64,000 bases of DNA, from contig NZ_CH672427.1 in assembly GCF_000153205.1 (NCBI RefSeq), forward strand, positions 2,592,341 to 2,656,340. The letters are read 5' to 3'. This document shows positions 22,652 to 32,885 of the stretch, one piece after another (the first letter of the stretch is position 1; the number at the start of each line of letters is the position of its first letter). The position numbers and the translations under genes were made by a program. Below the pieces are notes generated by a model that was not told where the DNA came from, did not search any database, and saw only the letters and a program-made list of their open reading frames with translations. The DNA comes from Nitrococcus mobilis Nb-231 (GTDB lineage Bacteria; Pseudomonadota; Gammaproteobacteria; Nitrococcales; Nitrococcaceae).

Positions 22652-22960
22652 GTCCATTCTCCCATTTGCTTCAATCCGATCGAAGTCTCGTTTCGAATCC
22701 ACGCCATCCCATATGAGACATGGAAAGAACAGCTATAAAGCGGTGCGCTATCGCTCTAGTGAACACCTTCGGTATTGGCTGGCGGTAGGTGCGGAGGTCC
22801 ATGTGACGAGGTGGACGCTTATGAATTCGAGGCGTGGTGACCGAGGGTGCCGGCTACCCATGCTCCCTGAAGGTGCGTGGCCGATGCCGTGGTTGTTCCC
22901 TTGTTCGATGGGTCCGTGGTCCATATCGCTACCGCTGGGGCTTCGGTCGCGTTCGCACCC
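22652..22960. other. intergenic, nothing recognised
   Basis: About 310 bp between the gnd start and the end of a leftward hypothetical gene. I see no convincing reading frame or RNA gene; the promoter of gnd should lie near 22660-22750. Confidence 0.25.
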
Positions 22961-23314
22961 TCAGTGTAGCGTTGGCCGGTCCTCTTGTGCCGGCGATACT
23001 GCAGCGATGCCCAGGTCGGCACGGGCCATTTTGCTGATCACGGTCCAGATCGCATCATAGATCGCATATGGGCTTGTGAGTAGCGTTTGAGCGTCGATGA
23101 TATCCGCGGCGCTCCATTCTTGAAGGCGCCTGGCGTAAGCGCAGGCGATCGCAAGCCGTGCCCGCTCGTAGGCGGCGCCCCAGCGTTGTTCCTCCGCCGC
23201 GATGATGGCGCGTTCGAGCTTTGCGGTGATTTGGGGTAAATGCGATCCTGCCAGCTGTAAATGTCTTGCCAGAATCTCTTGAGCCCAGCGGACCTGTCTT
23301 TCGGTGCCTTGCAT
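22961..23314 (-). CDS. hypothetical protein, helical, 117 aa
   Basis: I do not recognise the family. The start at 23314 is chosen because AAGGAGAGCACCG precedes it closely. The protein is mostly helical and rich in Ala, Arg and Glu (RQVRWAQEILARHLQLAG; AAYERARLAIACAYARRLQ), with no membrane segment or signal peptide. Codon use and a good ribosome site argue that it is real. It stands alone, between the gnd operon and the HEAGH gene, and may belong to a small accessory insert. Confidence 0.55.
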   Translation of the reverse strand: MQGTERQVRWAQEILARHLQLAGSHLPQITAKLERAIIAAEEQRWGAAYERARLAIACAYARRLQEWSAADIIDAQTLLTSPYAIYDAIWTVISKMARADLGIAAVSPAQEDRPTLH

Positions 23315-23724
23315 CGGTGCTCTCCTTGGATACACCCCTATCTGCCCTCACCTATACGCTAGGAATGGCCGTTGCGAAAGGCGTAATTCGTCTTTACGGC
23401 ACGATCACAGGCGCAGGCTGTACAGTCCCCCCGCCGATAGTCGGCCCAGTGCAACGGCAGCGAGTGCGCCGCAGGCGCTTCCAGGCGCATTGTTGTGGCA
23501 AGAGGGGGTACTCGCTGCCGCTTGCCGTAATGCTCCTCCGGGCTGCGGATTTTGCAGTAAGGGGCGGCTGCTTGCCTTCAGTAGGGCTTGCTTGGCTTCG
23601 GAGAGCATGCTATCTGACAGTTGGGGGTGTTTGTTGTCTTAATAATAAATGAGGGGTATGCCACTGGTAGTGCACCAACGGCGGCTTGGCAAGGCAACGA
23701 CCGCAAGCGGTAGGGTGGGCTGAT
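23315..23724. other. intergenic, nothing recognised
   Basis: About 410 bp between two divergently oriented small genes. Short frames on both strands lack ribosome sites or recognisable motifs. It presumably holds both promoters. Confidence 0.25.
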
Positions 23725-24309
23725 ATGGGAGAGAGCAATAAGTATCGAGCATGGCCGGACGAGAGTATCGGCACGTCCTCGGGCGCAGTCTGGCGACAGA
23801 CCGGAGCGGAGCATGCGAGCATCGCACCGCCCCCATGCGCGTGGAGCAAGGTGTGGCGACAGGAGTTGCATTGTTCCGCCATCCATGAGGCGGGGCATCT
23901 GGTGGTCGCGCGCCAGCGTGGTTACTGGGCGCGTGCGCGTCTCTACTACCCCATGAACGGGGGGAGGCATTCGCTGTACTGGTCCGGGCAGACCATGCTC
24001 CAGCCTAATGTATTGCCTGCGGATGCAGTGGCGATCGGATTGGCTGGTTTTATATCCGAGATGGTTCATATCGGCGGTGTCACCATCGCGGATTGCCCGG
24101 GCGTGTACGCTCAGGCGGCTTATGACGATTTCACCACGCTGTCCGTATCCGACCGTGCCTACATAGCTTCCGCCGGCGGTATCGATCCGTTCGATCTGCA
24201 GCCTCGGCACATTGCAAAGGTCGCCAGAGAAGTGGCGATACTGCGCACCGAAATTCGCCGTGAGGCGGCGGTACTGATCAGGGCGGCCCAGGCGCTGCGA
24301 TTGAGATAG
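23725..24309 (+). CDS. putative metal-dependent peptidase-like protein with HEAGH motif
   Basis: The 194-residue protein carries CSAIHEAGHLVVARQRG, an HExxH zinc motif of the form seen in FtsH-type (M41) and related peptidases. The rest of the FtsH architecture (AAA domain, membrane helices) is absent, so it resembles the small soluble HEAGH proteins often found on mobile elements. I chose ATG 23725 over a TTG at 23686. The third zinc ligand may be an acidic residue in the AYDDFTTLSVSD region, but I cannot fix it. Function unknown. Confidence 0.6.
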   Translation: MGESNKYRAWPDESIGTSSGAVWRQTGAEHASIAPPPCAWSKVWRQELHCSAIHEAGHLVVARQRGYWARARLYYPMNGGRHSLYWSGQTMLQPNVLPADAVAIGLAGFISEMVHIGGVTIADCPGVYAQAAYDDFTTLSVSDRAYIASAGGIDPFDLQPRHIAKVAREVAILRTEIRREAAVLIRAAQALRLR

Positions 24310-24522
24310 CGGCGCTTGTTGCCCGTTTTCGGGTAGCTGGCGGGGCTGCTTTTGCGATCATGTGCACCTTGGCGGCGTTGCGATAGGCGGCGGCTGGCAA
24401 GGTGGCCGTGTCGGGATATGGTATTGCCCGCTGCCCTGCGCTTGTGCTCAATCGCTTTCCCGGCCGCTTCGCGGATGTCAAGTTACCTCCCATCAGGTTC
24501 AAAAAAGCGATTCAGCGGCTCA

Positions 24523-25068
24523 TCACCGACTGCGCTTTGCATACGTGCCTAAGAGCGCAGCCTCGCTGATCACATGCCCCTGCATGGCCCGACGCAGCTC
24601 CGTCGCACTCGATTGCTGGGGTACTTCGAGTAGCCGGTCTAAAGCGTAGAGGTGAAAGAAATAGCGATGACGGCCGGTCGGAGGGCAGGGGCCACCATAT
24701 CCACTGCGCTTCCAGCTATTCATTCCATCGTGGATCGCAGCCGAGAGTTCTCTTGGATCGACATTCTCGGGTAGTCCGGGCAGCGTCGGTGGGATCGCAT
24801 AGAGTACCCAGTGATACCAGGTTCCGCGCGGTGCATCGGGATCCGAGACGATGAGCGCCAGGCTGCGCGTGCCGCTCGGAATGTCGCTCCAGGCAAGCGG
24901 AGGCGAGATATCGCAGCCGTCGCAAGTATAACGCGTGGGTACGGTGCCGCCGTGCGCGAAAGCCTCCGAGCTCAGATTCAGGCTTCCGGCGCTGGCCGTG
25001 CCGATGACACCGAGCGCGAGCGAGCCAACAGTTGCAGCCAGGTAAGCTATTCCACGCATGGCCCGCAT
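24523..25068 (-). CDS. YbhB/YbcL-family (PEBP-like) protein, exported
   Basis: This belongs to the bacterial phosphatidylethanolamine-binding-like family. An N-terminal signal peptide (LAATVGSLALGVIGTASAG) is followed by the ligand-pocket motifs TVPTRYTCDGCDISPPLAW, LIVSDPDAPRGTWYHWVLYAIP and GYGGPCPPTGRHRYFFHLYAL, all well conserved. The mature protein should be periplasmic. Length of 181 is normal. The bound ligand and physiological role of bacterial members remain unclear. It stands 39 bp downstream of a hypothetical leftward gene and could be its operon partner. Confidence 0.92.
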   Translation of the reverse strand: MRAMRGIAYLAATVGSLALGVIGTASAGSLNLSSEAFAHGGTVPTRYTCDGCDISPPLAWSDIPSGTRSLALIVSDPDAPRGTWYHWVLYAIPPTLPGLPENVDPRELSAAIHDGMNSWKRSGYGGPCPPTGRHRYFFHLYALDRLLEVPQQSSATELRRAMQGHVISEAALLGTYAKRSR

Positions 25069-25106
25069 CCTCTGCTGATTCGCCCTCTAGGATGCCGGCG
25101 GGCGCT

Positions 25107-25586
25107 TTAGCGGGTGGCGCTGCGCGCTTGCAGATAGCTGATGAGACGCGCTGTGCGTTCCTCGCCGGTGAGTGCGCCCGCCTTGGCACTTGCGAGCAGA
25201 GCCGCCGGCCAGGTGTCCTCCGCCTCGAGCAATTCGTCGAATGTACCCCACCATACGATCCGGAAATAGGGGTGTACGCAAGCATTGTAAGCCGCTTGCG
25301 CTTTGTCGTTGTAGCCGATGACATCGACCGGGGTCAGAACATCCACCAACCGCGGCTTCACCGCGATCAGATCGCCCATTTTCATGCCCCAGCGTCGGGG
25401 CTCCATGCGGGTGAGGTACTGAGTGAGTTCGGCTACCGACCGGAACCACTGAATTATCTCCGTCCCGTCCGCGCTGGCGGTGGCGCAGCCGTGCCTAAAG
25501 CGTTGTGGATCGCGTTTGACCGTAATCTCGGCCACATCTTGGAATTTCTTGCCTTCCCAAGCATACATCGCCATGGTGCTACCCAT
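25107..25586 (-). CDS. hypothetical protein, 159 aa
   Basis: No family recognised. The protein is soluble, with a Trp-rich middle (IVWWGTFDELLEAEDTWPA) and no signal peptide. Start could be the ATG at 25586 or a second in-frame ATG four codons on (MAMYAWEGKKF). It is followed at 25068 by the YbhB-like gene on the same strand, so the two may be co-transcribed, and is divergent from the YjbQ gene 54 bp away. Confidence 0.6.
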   Translation of the reverse strand: MGSTMAMYAWEGKKFQDVAEITVKRDPQRFRHGCATASADGTEIIQWFRSVAELTQYLTRMEPRRWGMKMGDLIAVKPRLVDVLTPVDVIGYNDKAQAAYNACVHPYFRIVWWGTFDELLEAEDTWPAALLASAKAGALTGEERTARLISYLQARSATR

Positions 25587-25640
25587 TGAAATTGGTTTGC
25601 CTCATACGCAAGGATAAACGAAACAAATAGGAAACGGCTC

Positions 25641-26054
25641 ATGCATCAGGAGACCAAAGAGTTCGCAACGCCGGGCCGCTGTATTCAGGAAATCACGGCG
25701 GATGTGGCCAGCGTGGTTCGCGAATCCGGGATTCGCAGCGGTCTTTGCCAGCTATTCATCCACCACACCAGCGCCTCGTTGATTATCTGCGAGAACGCCG
25801 ATCCGGCGGTGCGTGAGGATCTGGAGCATTTTTCACAACGCCTGGTGCCCGACGGCGACCCTTTGTTCACGCACCGCGAGGAGGGTGCGGATGATATGGC
25901 GGCCCATGTCCGCACCGTGCTCACTCAGAGTTCGCTGGCCATCCCCGTGGCCGACGGCCGCCTGGCGTTGGGTACGTGGCAGGGCCTCTTCCTATGGGAG
26001 CATCGCTACCGCGCTCAACAGCGCCGCATCACGATTACTGTGCTCGGCGAGTGA
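25641..26054 (+). CDS. yjbQ: YjbQ family protein (UPF0047)
   Basis: A 137-residue member of the YjbQ/UPF0047 family, whose members have weak thiamine-phosphate synthase activity in vitro. Signature blocks are LFIHHTSASLIICENADPAV, the HREEGADDMAAHV metal-site region and LGTWQGLFLWEHR near the end. Full length. It stands just upstream of a DUF1820 gene on the same strand. Confidence 0.95.
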   Translation: MHQETKEFATPGRCIQEITADVASVVRESGIRSGLCQLFIHHTSASLIICENADPAVREDLEHFSQRLVPDGDPLFTHREEGADDMAAHVRTVLTQSSLAIPVADGRLALGTWQGLFLWEHRYRAQQRRITITVLGE

Positions 26055-26130
26055 CCGACACCACCCCGGTTCAGGCTGCAGTGTGCTATCCTTGCGCTGC
26101 TTCTTGGCAGAACGACAATAGTGACCACGC

Positions 26131-26472
26131 ATGGCGGCTCGACATATATACCGGGTGATCTTCCACAATCAAGGCAAGGTCTACGAGATTTACGCCAGGA
26201 AGGTTGCCGATAGCGGAATACTCGGCTTTGTGCAGATTGAAGAACTTATCTTCGGCGAGCGCACCCAAGTGGTGGTCGATCCCGCAGAGGAGCGATTGAA
26301 GGGCGAGTTCGACGGAGTCAAGCGCACCTTTATACCCATGCACGCCATTATTCGCATCGACGAGGTGGAGAAACAGGGCGTCGCCAAGATCACCGATGCC
26401 GAAGGCAACATTGCCCAATTTCCGATGCCGATGTATCGGCCCGATCGGGGCGGTGGCGGCGACCGCAGCTAA
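26131..26472 (+). CDS. DUF1820 family protein
   Basis: A 113-residue protein with the DUF1820 pattern: HIYRVIFHNQGKVYEIYAR at the start, GFVQIEELIFGE and RTFIPMHAIIRIDEVEKQG in the middle. Members occur almost only in gammaproteobacteria and have no known function. The ATG at 26131 follows yjbQ by 76 bp. The final GGGGDRS tail is unremarkable. Confidence 0.93.
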   Translation: MAARHIYRVIFHNQGKVYEIYARKVADSGILGFVQIEELIFGERTQVVVDPAEERLKGEFDGVKRTFIPMHAIIRIDEVEKQGVAKITDAEGNIAQFPMPMYRPDRGGGGDRS

Positions 26473-26604
26473 CCGGCAGGCGATTGAATCAGGGGCTCTT
26501 CTAATATACCTTGCGTACTGCGAAATTGGAGTAACGAGCAGCCTAGCGTGCTCCGTCGGTCACGCGCCTGGGCGATTTTCGAAGTGGACAAGGCCAGCTT
26601 ATCC

Positions 26605-26692
<88 letters not shown>

Positions 26693-27698
26693 ATCAATTC
26701 GATTAACTGGCTGAATTAAATCAGTATTATCGGTTAGTTAAGCGACGCAGCCCCCTAATTGGTCCCCATGTAGGCGTTTGTCTGATTGCCTAGCTCTATC
26801 CGAAGCACGCCTGCCGGATGGCGATCAAATGCTCACCGGCAAGTGCGCTTTCGGTAGCAGTCAGACGATTCCAGGGATTTCTTTCATGACTCACCGGGAT
26901 TTACCTTAGACGGCGGTTTAGCTGGTGACCACTCCAGACAGCAGTTGGCCCCGTCGAAGGCGATTAGTCGTCCAGGCGTGTATCAGTTACCTCGAAACTC
27001 GCTCCGCACCGTGCAGACACCCTGGCTAAGTGTTATGAGGGCCGTGGTTTGGAGAAAGCGGCGAATCTGGCGAAAATGGTTGCTACGCTTGGCTTTCGGC
27101 GTGGCGGGCATCTGGCGATTGGCGGCGAAAACTGGCGAAAGTTCTCTGCCACCCGTCATGCTACTCGGCTGTATCCCGGATCCCCGTTAACCGGATGTCC
27201 CATCCGGTCTCCGCGAGCAGCCGTCCCGGCATGGCCCGCTGGGTAATGCCACGTGTGCTCCATGTGGTTCTGACCGGACCTGGTGGCCTCGCCACGGTTG
27301 GCGTCGCTGCTGGCTACATGCTTGCTTGGCGTATGGTCGCCCGCTAGTGCGAAAAGGCCCGTGATCCGTGACTCCTCGATTGACACGTCCCTGCGATGGT
27401 CGCTCACTGGCCAAAAGCTGCCATACGCAACAAAAGCCCACTGATGCCGAATTCTTCTGATTGTTGCGCGGCGGATGATACTGTCGAACTTCTTTACACT
27501 AACGTACTGTATTTGAGCGATTTGTTGCGCTGCTCTATTTTATCTATTTGATTAGTCGATTGATTGTCAATTACAACTTAAATATTGCCAATGCTCAATA
27601 TGCGTCGGTTTTGCTTCCATAACCCCAAACGCCGCGTCCGTTCGGAACCGCGGCCGGCGGAGAGAAGTCCTCGAAAGCATATGGGCAGGGGGAACACT
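26693..27698. other. 1-kb gap beside tRNA-Ser, no recognisable gene
   Basis: No convincing gene in about 1 kb. A frame at 26968-27246 on the plus strand contains CYEGRGLEKAANLAKMVATL and GFRRGGHLAIGGENWRKF, which look protein-like but match nothing I know and lack a ribosome site. Base composition turns AT-rich from about 27430 to 27600. Probably a decayed boundary of an integrated element. Confidence 0.3.
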
Positions 27699-27860
27699 AT
27701 GAACCCAGACCAACAATTCCTGGATGCGCTCGCCGGCGAACTGGCACGCCTAAATCACGAGTTGAGCCACACCACCAGTTGGGTCAAGCAGGTTCAAGCC
27801 GGCAAGCAGTCCGTCGAACTTCTCAAGCACGGTCTCACGAGGCGCGATGTCGAATACTGA
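27699..27860 (+). CDS. small hypothetical protein, 53 aa
   Basis: An AGGGGG site lies 6-7 bases before the ATG, giving a 53-residue soluble, charged, helical peptide that starts MNPDQQFLDALAGELARLNH. No family recognised. It precedes a decayed transposase and may be part of the same lost element, so it may or may not be expressed. Confidence 0.35.
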   Translation: MNPDQQFLDALAGELARLNHELSHTTSWVKQVQAGKQSVELLKHGLTRRDVEY

Positions 27861-27986
27861 GCTCGTGGCGCCATCCGGGCTCAACAGAAGACACGGGCCA
27901 GGTTGGCGAAGATGTACGCACGGTTCAACTCCAGAATCCACGAGTGATCGCAAGACCTGATCAGGGCTACACGCGTCACGATCGCC

Positions 27987-28781
27987 ATGCGCGTTGCTCC
28001 ATGTCCCATCGTTTTGCTTCCATACACTCATGGTGACACCGCCATCTTGTGCACCGACTATCGCTGCGAGGCCGCACCCTTGGCCACGGCGATGTTCGCC
28101 CGCTGGTCGCAGGAGAACTTCTTTAAATATGCCCGCGAATACTTCGTTTTGGACCGCCTGGCGGACTATCGTATTGAGGTTGTTTCCGACCCCCTGCGGG
28201 TCGCCAATCCAGCGTATCGTCACCTCGATGGGCACGTACGCTCGGCCACCGGCAAGCTCACTCGGCGCTTAGCCAAGTTCGCCGCCATGACTCTCGAGGA
28301 GCCCACCGAGCCACAGCGCGTCGAACCATTCCTACGGCACAAGGCGGCGTTGCAAGAAGAAATCGAGGCTCTGTAGTAGGAGCTCGACACCCTCAAGGTC
28401 CAGCGCAAGGAAACCCCTCACCATATCACCGTCGCGGAGCTGCCCGAGGCGGCGCGCTTCCGCCAGCTCAGCACCCAGTCTAAGCACCTCGTTGACACCA
28501 TGAAGATGATTGTCTACCGCGCCGAGATGGCGATGGCCAACAACCTGCGCGAGACCTCACACGCCCCGACGAGGCCCGTCGGCTGTTGCGCGCCCTCTAC
28601 ACCACCGAGGCGGATCTCCTACCGGATCGCGAGGCGGGAATCTTGACCGTGCGGCTGCAGCACAGCGCCAATGTCGCCAAATGACCGGGTGATCGAGAAA
28701 CTCTGCGAGGAATTCAACGCGACAGAGAAGCTGTTCGCGCAGACGAATCTACGCCTGGTGCTGAAGCTGGGTTCGAAGTAA
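27987..28781 (+). pseudogene. decayed transposase, C-terminal part
   Basis: The reading matches the C-terminal region of a large DDE-type transposase: ATAMFARWSQENFFKYAREYF, NPAYRHLDGHVRSATGKL, then after two in-frame stops at about 28374-28379 ELDTLKVQRKETPHHITVAE, RFRQLSTQSKHLVDTMKMIV and YRAEMAMANNLRET. Another frameshift lies near 28555, and the ending NLRLVLKLGSK appears just before 28781. At least two stops and one frame change make it non-functional. It sits directly upstream of the copper ATPase gene. Confidence 0.75.
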
Positions 28782-28854
28782 ATTCCTCGAAGTCAGTTCA
28801 TTTGAACATAGGGATGATTTCGCTCCGGTTAAACCAAAATAGGAATGATTGGCT

Positions 28855-31431
28855 ATGTCTACGCCGTTCTATCCAGTACCCACACTGTCTGTTTCCGGTG
28901 CGACATGTCAAAGGTGTGCCAGGAAAATACGCAGCGCACTGGCTCCGTTAGTGAGTGATCCCGAACAGATATCAGTGGATCTTGACCAGCAAACTATTTC
29001 CCTGCCCTCAGGCACAGACGTCCAGATTGCTGCGGCGGCGGTGACCGAAGCCGGTTACCCCGCGCAGCCGTTAGCGCCAACGAAGAAGCCAGGCGACACC
29101 AAGCAACCCGTCTCGCTGCCAAAGACGGGCGCAAGCTCTGCCAATCCGCAGACAAACAAGGCCAAGCCCAGTGAAGAACTAACATATATTGCCGTTACTG
29201 GCGCCACCTGCGCCTCTTGTGTCCGCACCATCGAACAAGCGTTGATGTCGGTGAGCGGTATTACCTCGGCGCACCTGAACCTGGCGGACAACACCGCGAC
29301 CGCTGGCGGCGAGGCCGATGCAGACCAGCTGGTTAAAGCCATCGAACAGGCCGGGTACGGCGCCCGCGTGATCACCGATCCCGACACCGCTGATGTGCAA
29401 GCCGATCAGGCCAACCGGGCACAGTACCGTTCCCTGCTGCTCAAAATGGCCGTCAGTCTGGGCCTGGGGTTCGCGTTGATGGTGTGGGGCATGGGTTTCG
29501 ATTCCATGTCTGTAACCGACGCCAACCAGACCAGCTGGTTTGTTCTCGGCATTGTTACCCTGGTGGTTATGGCCACCACCGGCGGGCACTATTTTGTCGG
29601 TGCGGTGAAAGCACTGCGTCACGGCAACAGCAATATGGATACACTGATTGCGCTGGGTACCGGCACCGCGTGGCTGTACTCCATGGTCGTAGCAGCAGCA
29701 CCCGGGTTACTGCCGGAAATGGCACGACATGTCTATTTTGAAGCTTCTGCCATGATCATCGGCTTCATAAACCTGGGTCAGGTGCTGGAGCTGCGCGGTA
29801 AGGGAAAAACCTCAGCAGCCATCCGCCGGTTGCTGGATTTGCGTGCAAAAACGGCACGGGTCATTCGTAACGGTGAAGAGCACAACATTCCGGTTGAAGA
29901 GGTTCAGCGCGGCGATCACATCCGCGTCCGTCCCGGCGAAAAACTGCCGGTTGACGGTATTATGATTGAAGGCGAAACCCGCATTGACGAAAGCATGCTC
30001 ACCGGCGAACCCATGCCGGTGGCCAAGACCCAGGGCGACGAGGTATCCGCCGGCACTCTCAATACCCGCGGTGCCATGGTGTACGAGGCCACCCGGGTTG
30101 GTAGCGAAACCGCTCTGGCGCAGATCATTCAGTTGGTAAAAAAGGCCCAGGGATCCAAACCCGCCATCGGCAGACTGGCCGACCGCATTTCGTCGGTGTT
30201 CGTACCCAGCGTGGTGGTCATCGCGCTGGTATCGGCCCTGGTATGGTATCTGCTCGGGCCGGAGCCGAAAATTGCCCACATGATGATCGCAGCCACCACC
30301 GTGCTGATCATCGCCTGCCCCTGTGCCCTGGGGCTGGCCACCCCCATGTCGGTCATGGTAGGGGTGGGCAAGGCTGCGGAATACGGCGCACTCATCCGCC
30401 AGGGCGATGCCCTGCAACTGGCTGGCAAAGTGGATCTGGTGATTCTCGACAAAACCGGCACCATCACCGAAGGCAAACCGGCGGTCACCCAGGTTGTTGC
30501 ACTGGATAATGACGAGTCTGCGTTGCTGGCGCTGGCGGCGGGTTTGGAGCAGCATTCCGAGCACCCGCTAGCCGACGCCATTATGGCGGAAGCGAAATCC
30601 AGACAACTGGCTCCGCGCCAGGTCAGCGGCTTTGATGCCCGCAACGGCCAGGGTGTGCAAGCCACCTGCAACAACGCCACCATCCGCATTGGCAACCGCC
30701 GTTGGCTCGAAAGCGAGGGGGTTGATCTGGCGGCGCTGCGTACCCACGAGCACAGCATCGCTGCCGAAGCCGGTACGCCGCTGTTTATCGCCCGCGACCG
30801 GCAAGCGCTGGGGGTGATCGGGGTGGCCGATACCATCAAGGCCGACTCCAAAGCGGCCATTGCCCGCCTGCACGAGGCCGGTATCCGCGTGATGATGGTC
30901 ACCGGCGATATCGGTGCCACCGCCGAGGCTATCGCCAAACTGACGGATATTGATGACATCCGTGCGGAGGTATTGCCTAAAGACAAAGCCGCCATCGTGG
31001 AAGAGATGCGCAAAAAAGGCCATGTCGTCGCCATGGTGGGTGACGGCATCAACGATGCCCCGGCCCTCGCCGCCGCCGACGTTGGCTTTGCCATTGGCAC
31101 TGGCACCGACGTCGCCATTGAAAGTGCGTCAATTACCTTAATGCGCGGCTCGCTGCACGGTGTGCCGGATGCCATTGAAATCTCCCGTGCCACCGTGCGC
31201 AATATTCATCAAAACCTGTTTGGCGCGTTTATTTATAACACTCTGGGTATTCCCATTGCCGCTGGCGTGCTCTACCCGGTCTGGGGCATGCTGATGAGTC
31301 CTATTTTTGCGGGTGCCGCCATGTCCCTGTCCTCGGTAACCGTAGTCACCAACGCCAACCGTTTGCGACTGTTTAAAACCAGCACCCCTAATCAACTCCA
31401 GTCCCATACCGATAAAGGAAAAGAAGCATGA
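28855..31431 (+). CDS. copA: copper-translocating P-type ATPase
   Basis: The enzyme pumps Cu(I) out of the cytoplasm using ATP. With ATG 28855 (AGGAAT upstream) it has 858 residues. Two heavy-metal-associated domains come first: C18-Q-R-C21 in GATCQRC and C119-A-S-C122 in GATCASC. The membrane core contains the CPC metal gate in [11 protein letters not shown], the phosphorylated Asp in DKTGTITEG, the HP motif in SEHPLADAI, and [16 protein letters not shown]. The DUF411 gene downstream overlaps its stop by 4 bases. The pair lies between transposase relics and is probably imported cargo. No CueR-type operator was seen. Confidence 0.95.
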   Translation: MSTPFYPVPTLSVSGATCQRCARKIRSALAPLVSDPEQISVDLDQQTISLPSGTDVQIAAAAVTEAGYPAQPLAPTKKPGDTKQPVSLPKTGASSANPQTNKAKPSEELTYIAVTGATCASCVRTIEQALMSVSGITSAHLNLADNTATAGGEADADQLVKAIEQAGYGARVITDPDTADVQADQANRAQYRSLLLKMAVSLGLGFALMVWGMGFDSMSVTDANQTSWFVLGIVTLVVMATTGGHYFVGAVKALRHGNSNMDTLIALGTGTAWLYSMVVAAAPGLLPEMARHVYFEASAMIIGFINLGQVLELRGKGKTSAAIRRLLDLRAKTARVIRNGEEHNIPVEEVQRGDHIRVRPGEKLPVDGIMIEGETRIDESMLTGEPMPVAKTQGDEVSAGTLNTRGAMVYEATRVGSETALAQIIQLVKKAQGSKPAIGRLADRISSVFVPSVVVIALVSALVWYLLGPEPKIAHMMIAATTVLIIACPCALGLATPMSVMVGVGKAAEYGALIRQGDALQLAGKVDLVILDKTGTITEGKPAVTQVVALDNDESALLALAAGLEQHSEHPLADAIMAEAKSRQLAPRQVSGFDARNGQGVQATCNNATIRIGNRRWLESEGVDLAALRTHEHSIAAEAGTPLFIARDRQALGVIGVADTIKADSKAAIARLHEAGIRVMMVTGDIGATAEAIAKLTDIDDIRAEVLPKDKAAIVEEMRKKGHVVAMVGDGINDAPALAAADVGFAIGTGTDVAIESASITLMRGSLHGVPDAIEISRATVRNIHQNLFGAFIYNTLGIPIAAGVLYPVWGMLMSPIFAGAAMSLSSVTVVTNANRLRLFKTSTPNQLQSHTDKGKEA

Positions 31432-31877
31432 AACGCGCACTACATAGTCTCAGCCTTGCCGTTGTTCTGTCTTCCGCCAGCACACTAGCGGCGGCTGACA
31501 CCAAGCCTGAAATCACCGTATATAAATCCCCCACCTGTAGCTGCTGCATCGATTGGGCTAAACATATGGAAGCCAGCGGTTTCAGCGTCAAGCGCATCGA
31601 TACCAAGCGTATCAACACCATCAAGGCAGACGCAGGGCTGACCCCGGATCTGGCCAGTTGTCATACCGCCTTTATCGACGGTTATGTCATTGAAGGCCAC
31701 GTGCCGGCAGACGACGTTAAGCGCTTGCTCGCAGAATCCCCAGACACTCTGGGGCTATCGGTACCGGGTATGCCCATTGGTTCGCCCGGCATGGAGATGG
31801 GCGACCGGCACGATTACTATCAGGTGCTGATGTTTAACGACCGCGGCCAGAGCCGGGTGTTTGCCGAACACAACTGA
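31428..31877 (+). CDS. DUF411 metal-binding protein, exported
   Basis: This 149-residue DUF411 protein has a signal peptide ([16 protein letters not shown]) and a conserved cysteine cluster, [19 protein letters not shown], which is expected to bind copper in the periplasm. Later blocks [19 protein letters not shown] and [10 protein letters not shown] are typical of the family, which is often found beside copper pumps. Its ATG overlaps the copA stop (ATGA), so translation is probably coupled. Confidence 0.93.
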   Translation: MKRALHSLSLAVVLSSASTLAAADTKPEITVYKSPTCSCCIDWAKHMEASGFSVKRIDTKRINTIKADAGLTPDLASCHTAFIDGYVIEGHVPADDVKRLLAESPDTLGLSVPGMPIGSPGMEMGDRHDYYQVLMFNDRGQSRVFAEHN

Positions 31878-32226
31878 CACGGTCAGGGAAATCTTTCAGT
31901 CATCACGCGCGGTGGTTCGACGCTCTCCAGTGTGCCGGGGCAATACGCAAGCCTCTACGACAACGTTTTCATACCGGGTAACCACTTGTTAGGTAAGGCA
32001 ACAACCGGCGTCTTCAAGTATCCGGAGATCTATCATTGGGACTGGCAGAAAATGCGCAAGCGCGTAAGCGACCACGTGCCGGTCTACCTCGTGCTCGGTG
32101 CCCGCGAACTCATGCTACGCAAAGGCGGTAACGCGCTAGCCGATGGCCTAATCAATGCCAACGCCGCCACGCGACTGCATCGATCTCAACAGCGCCGGCG
32201 CGGAGCAGCTTGAGCGGCTCGTGTAG
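31878..32226 (+). pseudogene. endonuclease/exonuclease/phosphatase-like relic with HhH tail
   Basis: Open from just after the DUF411 stop, the frame reads STLSSVPGQYASLYDNVFIP, then SDHVPVYLVLG, the C-terminal signature of the endonuclease/exonuclease/phosphatase fold (Asp-His pair at SDH). In another frame it continues IDLNSAGAEQLERLV, the start of a ComEA-type helix-hairpin-helix, and stops. The N-terminal part is missing and at least one frameshift is present, so this is a fragment of a fused nuclease, cut by the copper cargo on its left. Confidence 0.6.
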
Positions 32227-32339
32227 GTGGGGTCGGCGCGGGCGAAGGCGATAATCACGCGGGTGACCGTGGCATTCCGTCGGCGAATTCGTGCGAGCAA
32301 GGGGGGCTTGGCAAGGCGCGTGTAAGTGACATCGTGGCG

Positions 32340-32640
32340 TCCGGTCAAATCTGCCCACGGTGCCCATTATGGATCGCCTGCACGCGCTCGGCATCGGTGT
32401 CATCGCGGCGCCGCGGCCAGCCATAGAAACCGCTCCTGGAGGCCTGTATGACTCGGCAAAGCATGCTCACCGGATAATTCACCTTCCCCGCCTTAATGAA
32501 TTGATACCTCAGATCGACTCGTCGGCGAAGAAGGCGGCCGCTTTTTTAGAATATCTCGTTCCATCCGGAGCTTGCGTCTCTCCTCGCGCAGCTGCCGTAG
32601 CTCCACATTCCGCTCATCTCTCTTCGCCGATGGTCCAACG
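32340..32640 (-). pseudogene. IS3-family transposase relic (orfA end, orfB start)
   Basis: On the minus strand one frame reads NVELRQLREERRKLRMERDI, the leucine-zipper end of an IS3-type OrfA. After a run of six A residues (near 32545) another frame gives KKAAAFFADESI and a stop. Immediately after, RYQFIKAGKVNYPVSMLCRV and IQASRSGFYGW match the start of OrfB, which ends prematurely at HRGQI. The catalytic DDE part is gone. The A6 run lies where IS3 elements shift frame or keep the OrfA end in phase; here the phase is lost. Confidence 0.65.
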
Positions 32641-32885
32641 CGCCCGGCCTTCGCAAGGGTAGGATACACGACAAGGGGTGCGCTGAATTACGACGGCGTC
32701 TGCTGATGGCGCTTCGCCGGGCAAAAGCTTGCTTTGATCCGGTGAACGGCAAGTGCAGATCATAGATGCGGCTTGTCCGATCGCGGATTGCGGTGCGAGC
32801 TTCCAACAGCGGTGCGAACCTACCGACCGGGCGGGTGGGCAGCGTTTGAACGCCGGTCCATGGAACGTCTCAGGAGAGAAAAGCG

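Noticed and set aside
26693-27698. Integrase gene or duplicated att site beside tRNA-Ser(GGA)
   Set aside because: No tyrosine recombinase motif and no second copy of the tRNA 3' end found in the window.
29812-31202. Long minus-strand frames over copA (up to 357 residues)
   Set aside because: Antisense shadows of a clearly conserved P-type ATPase in GC-rich DNA.
32740-32885. Possible M-box or other riboswitch before mgtE
   Set aside because: The leader is short and I found no conserved riboswitch core, only a good ribosome site.
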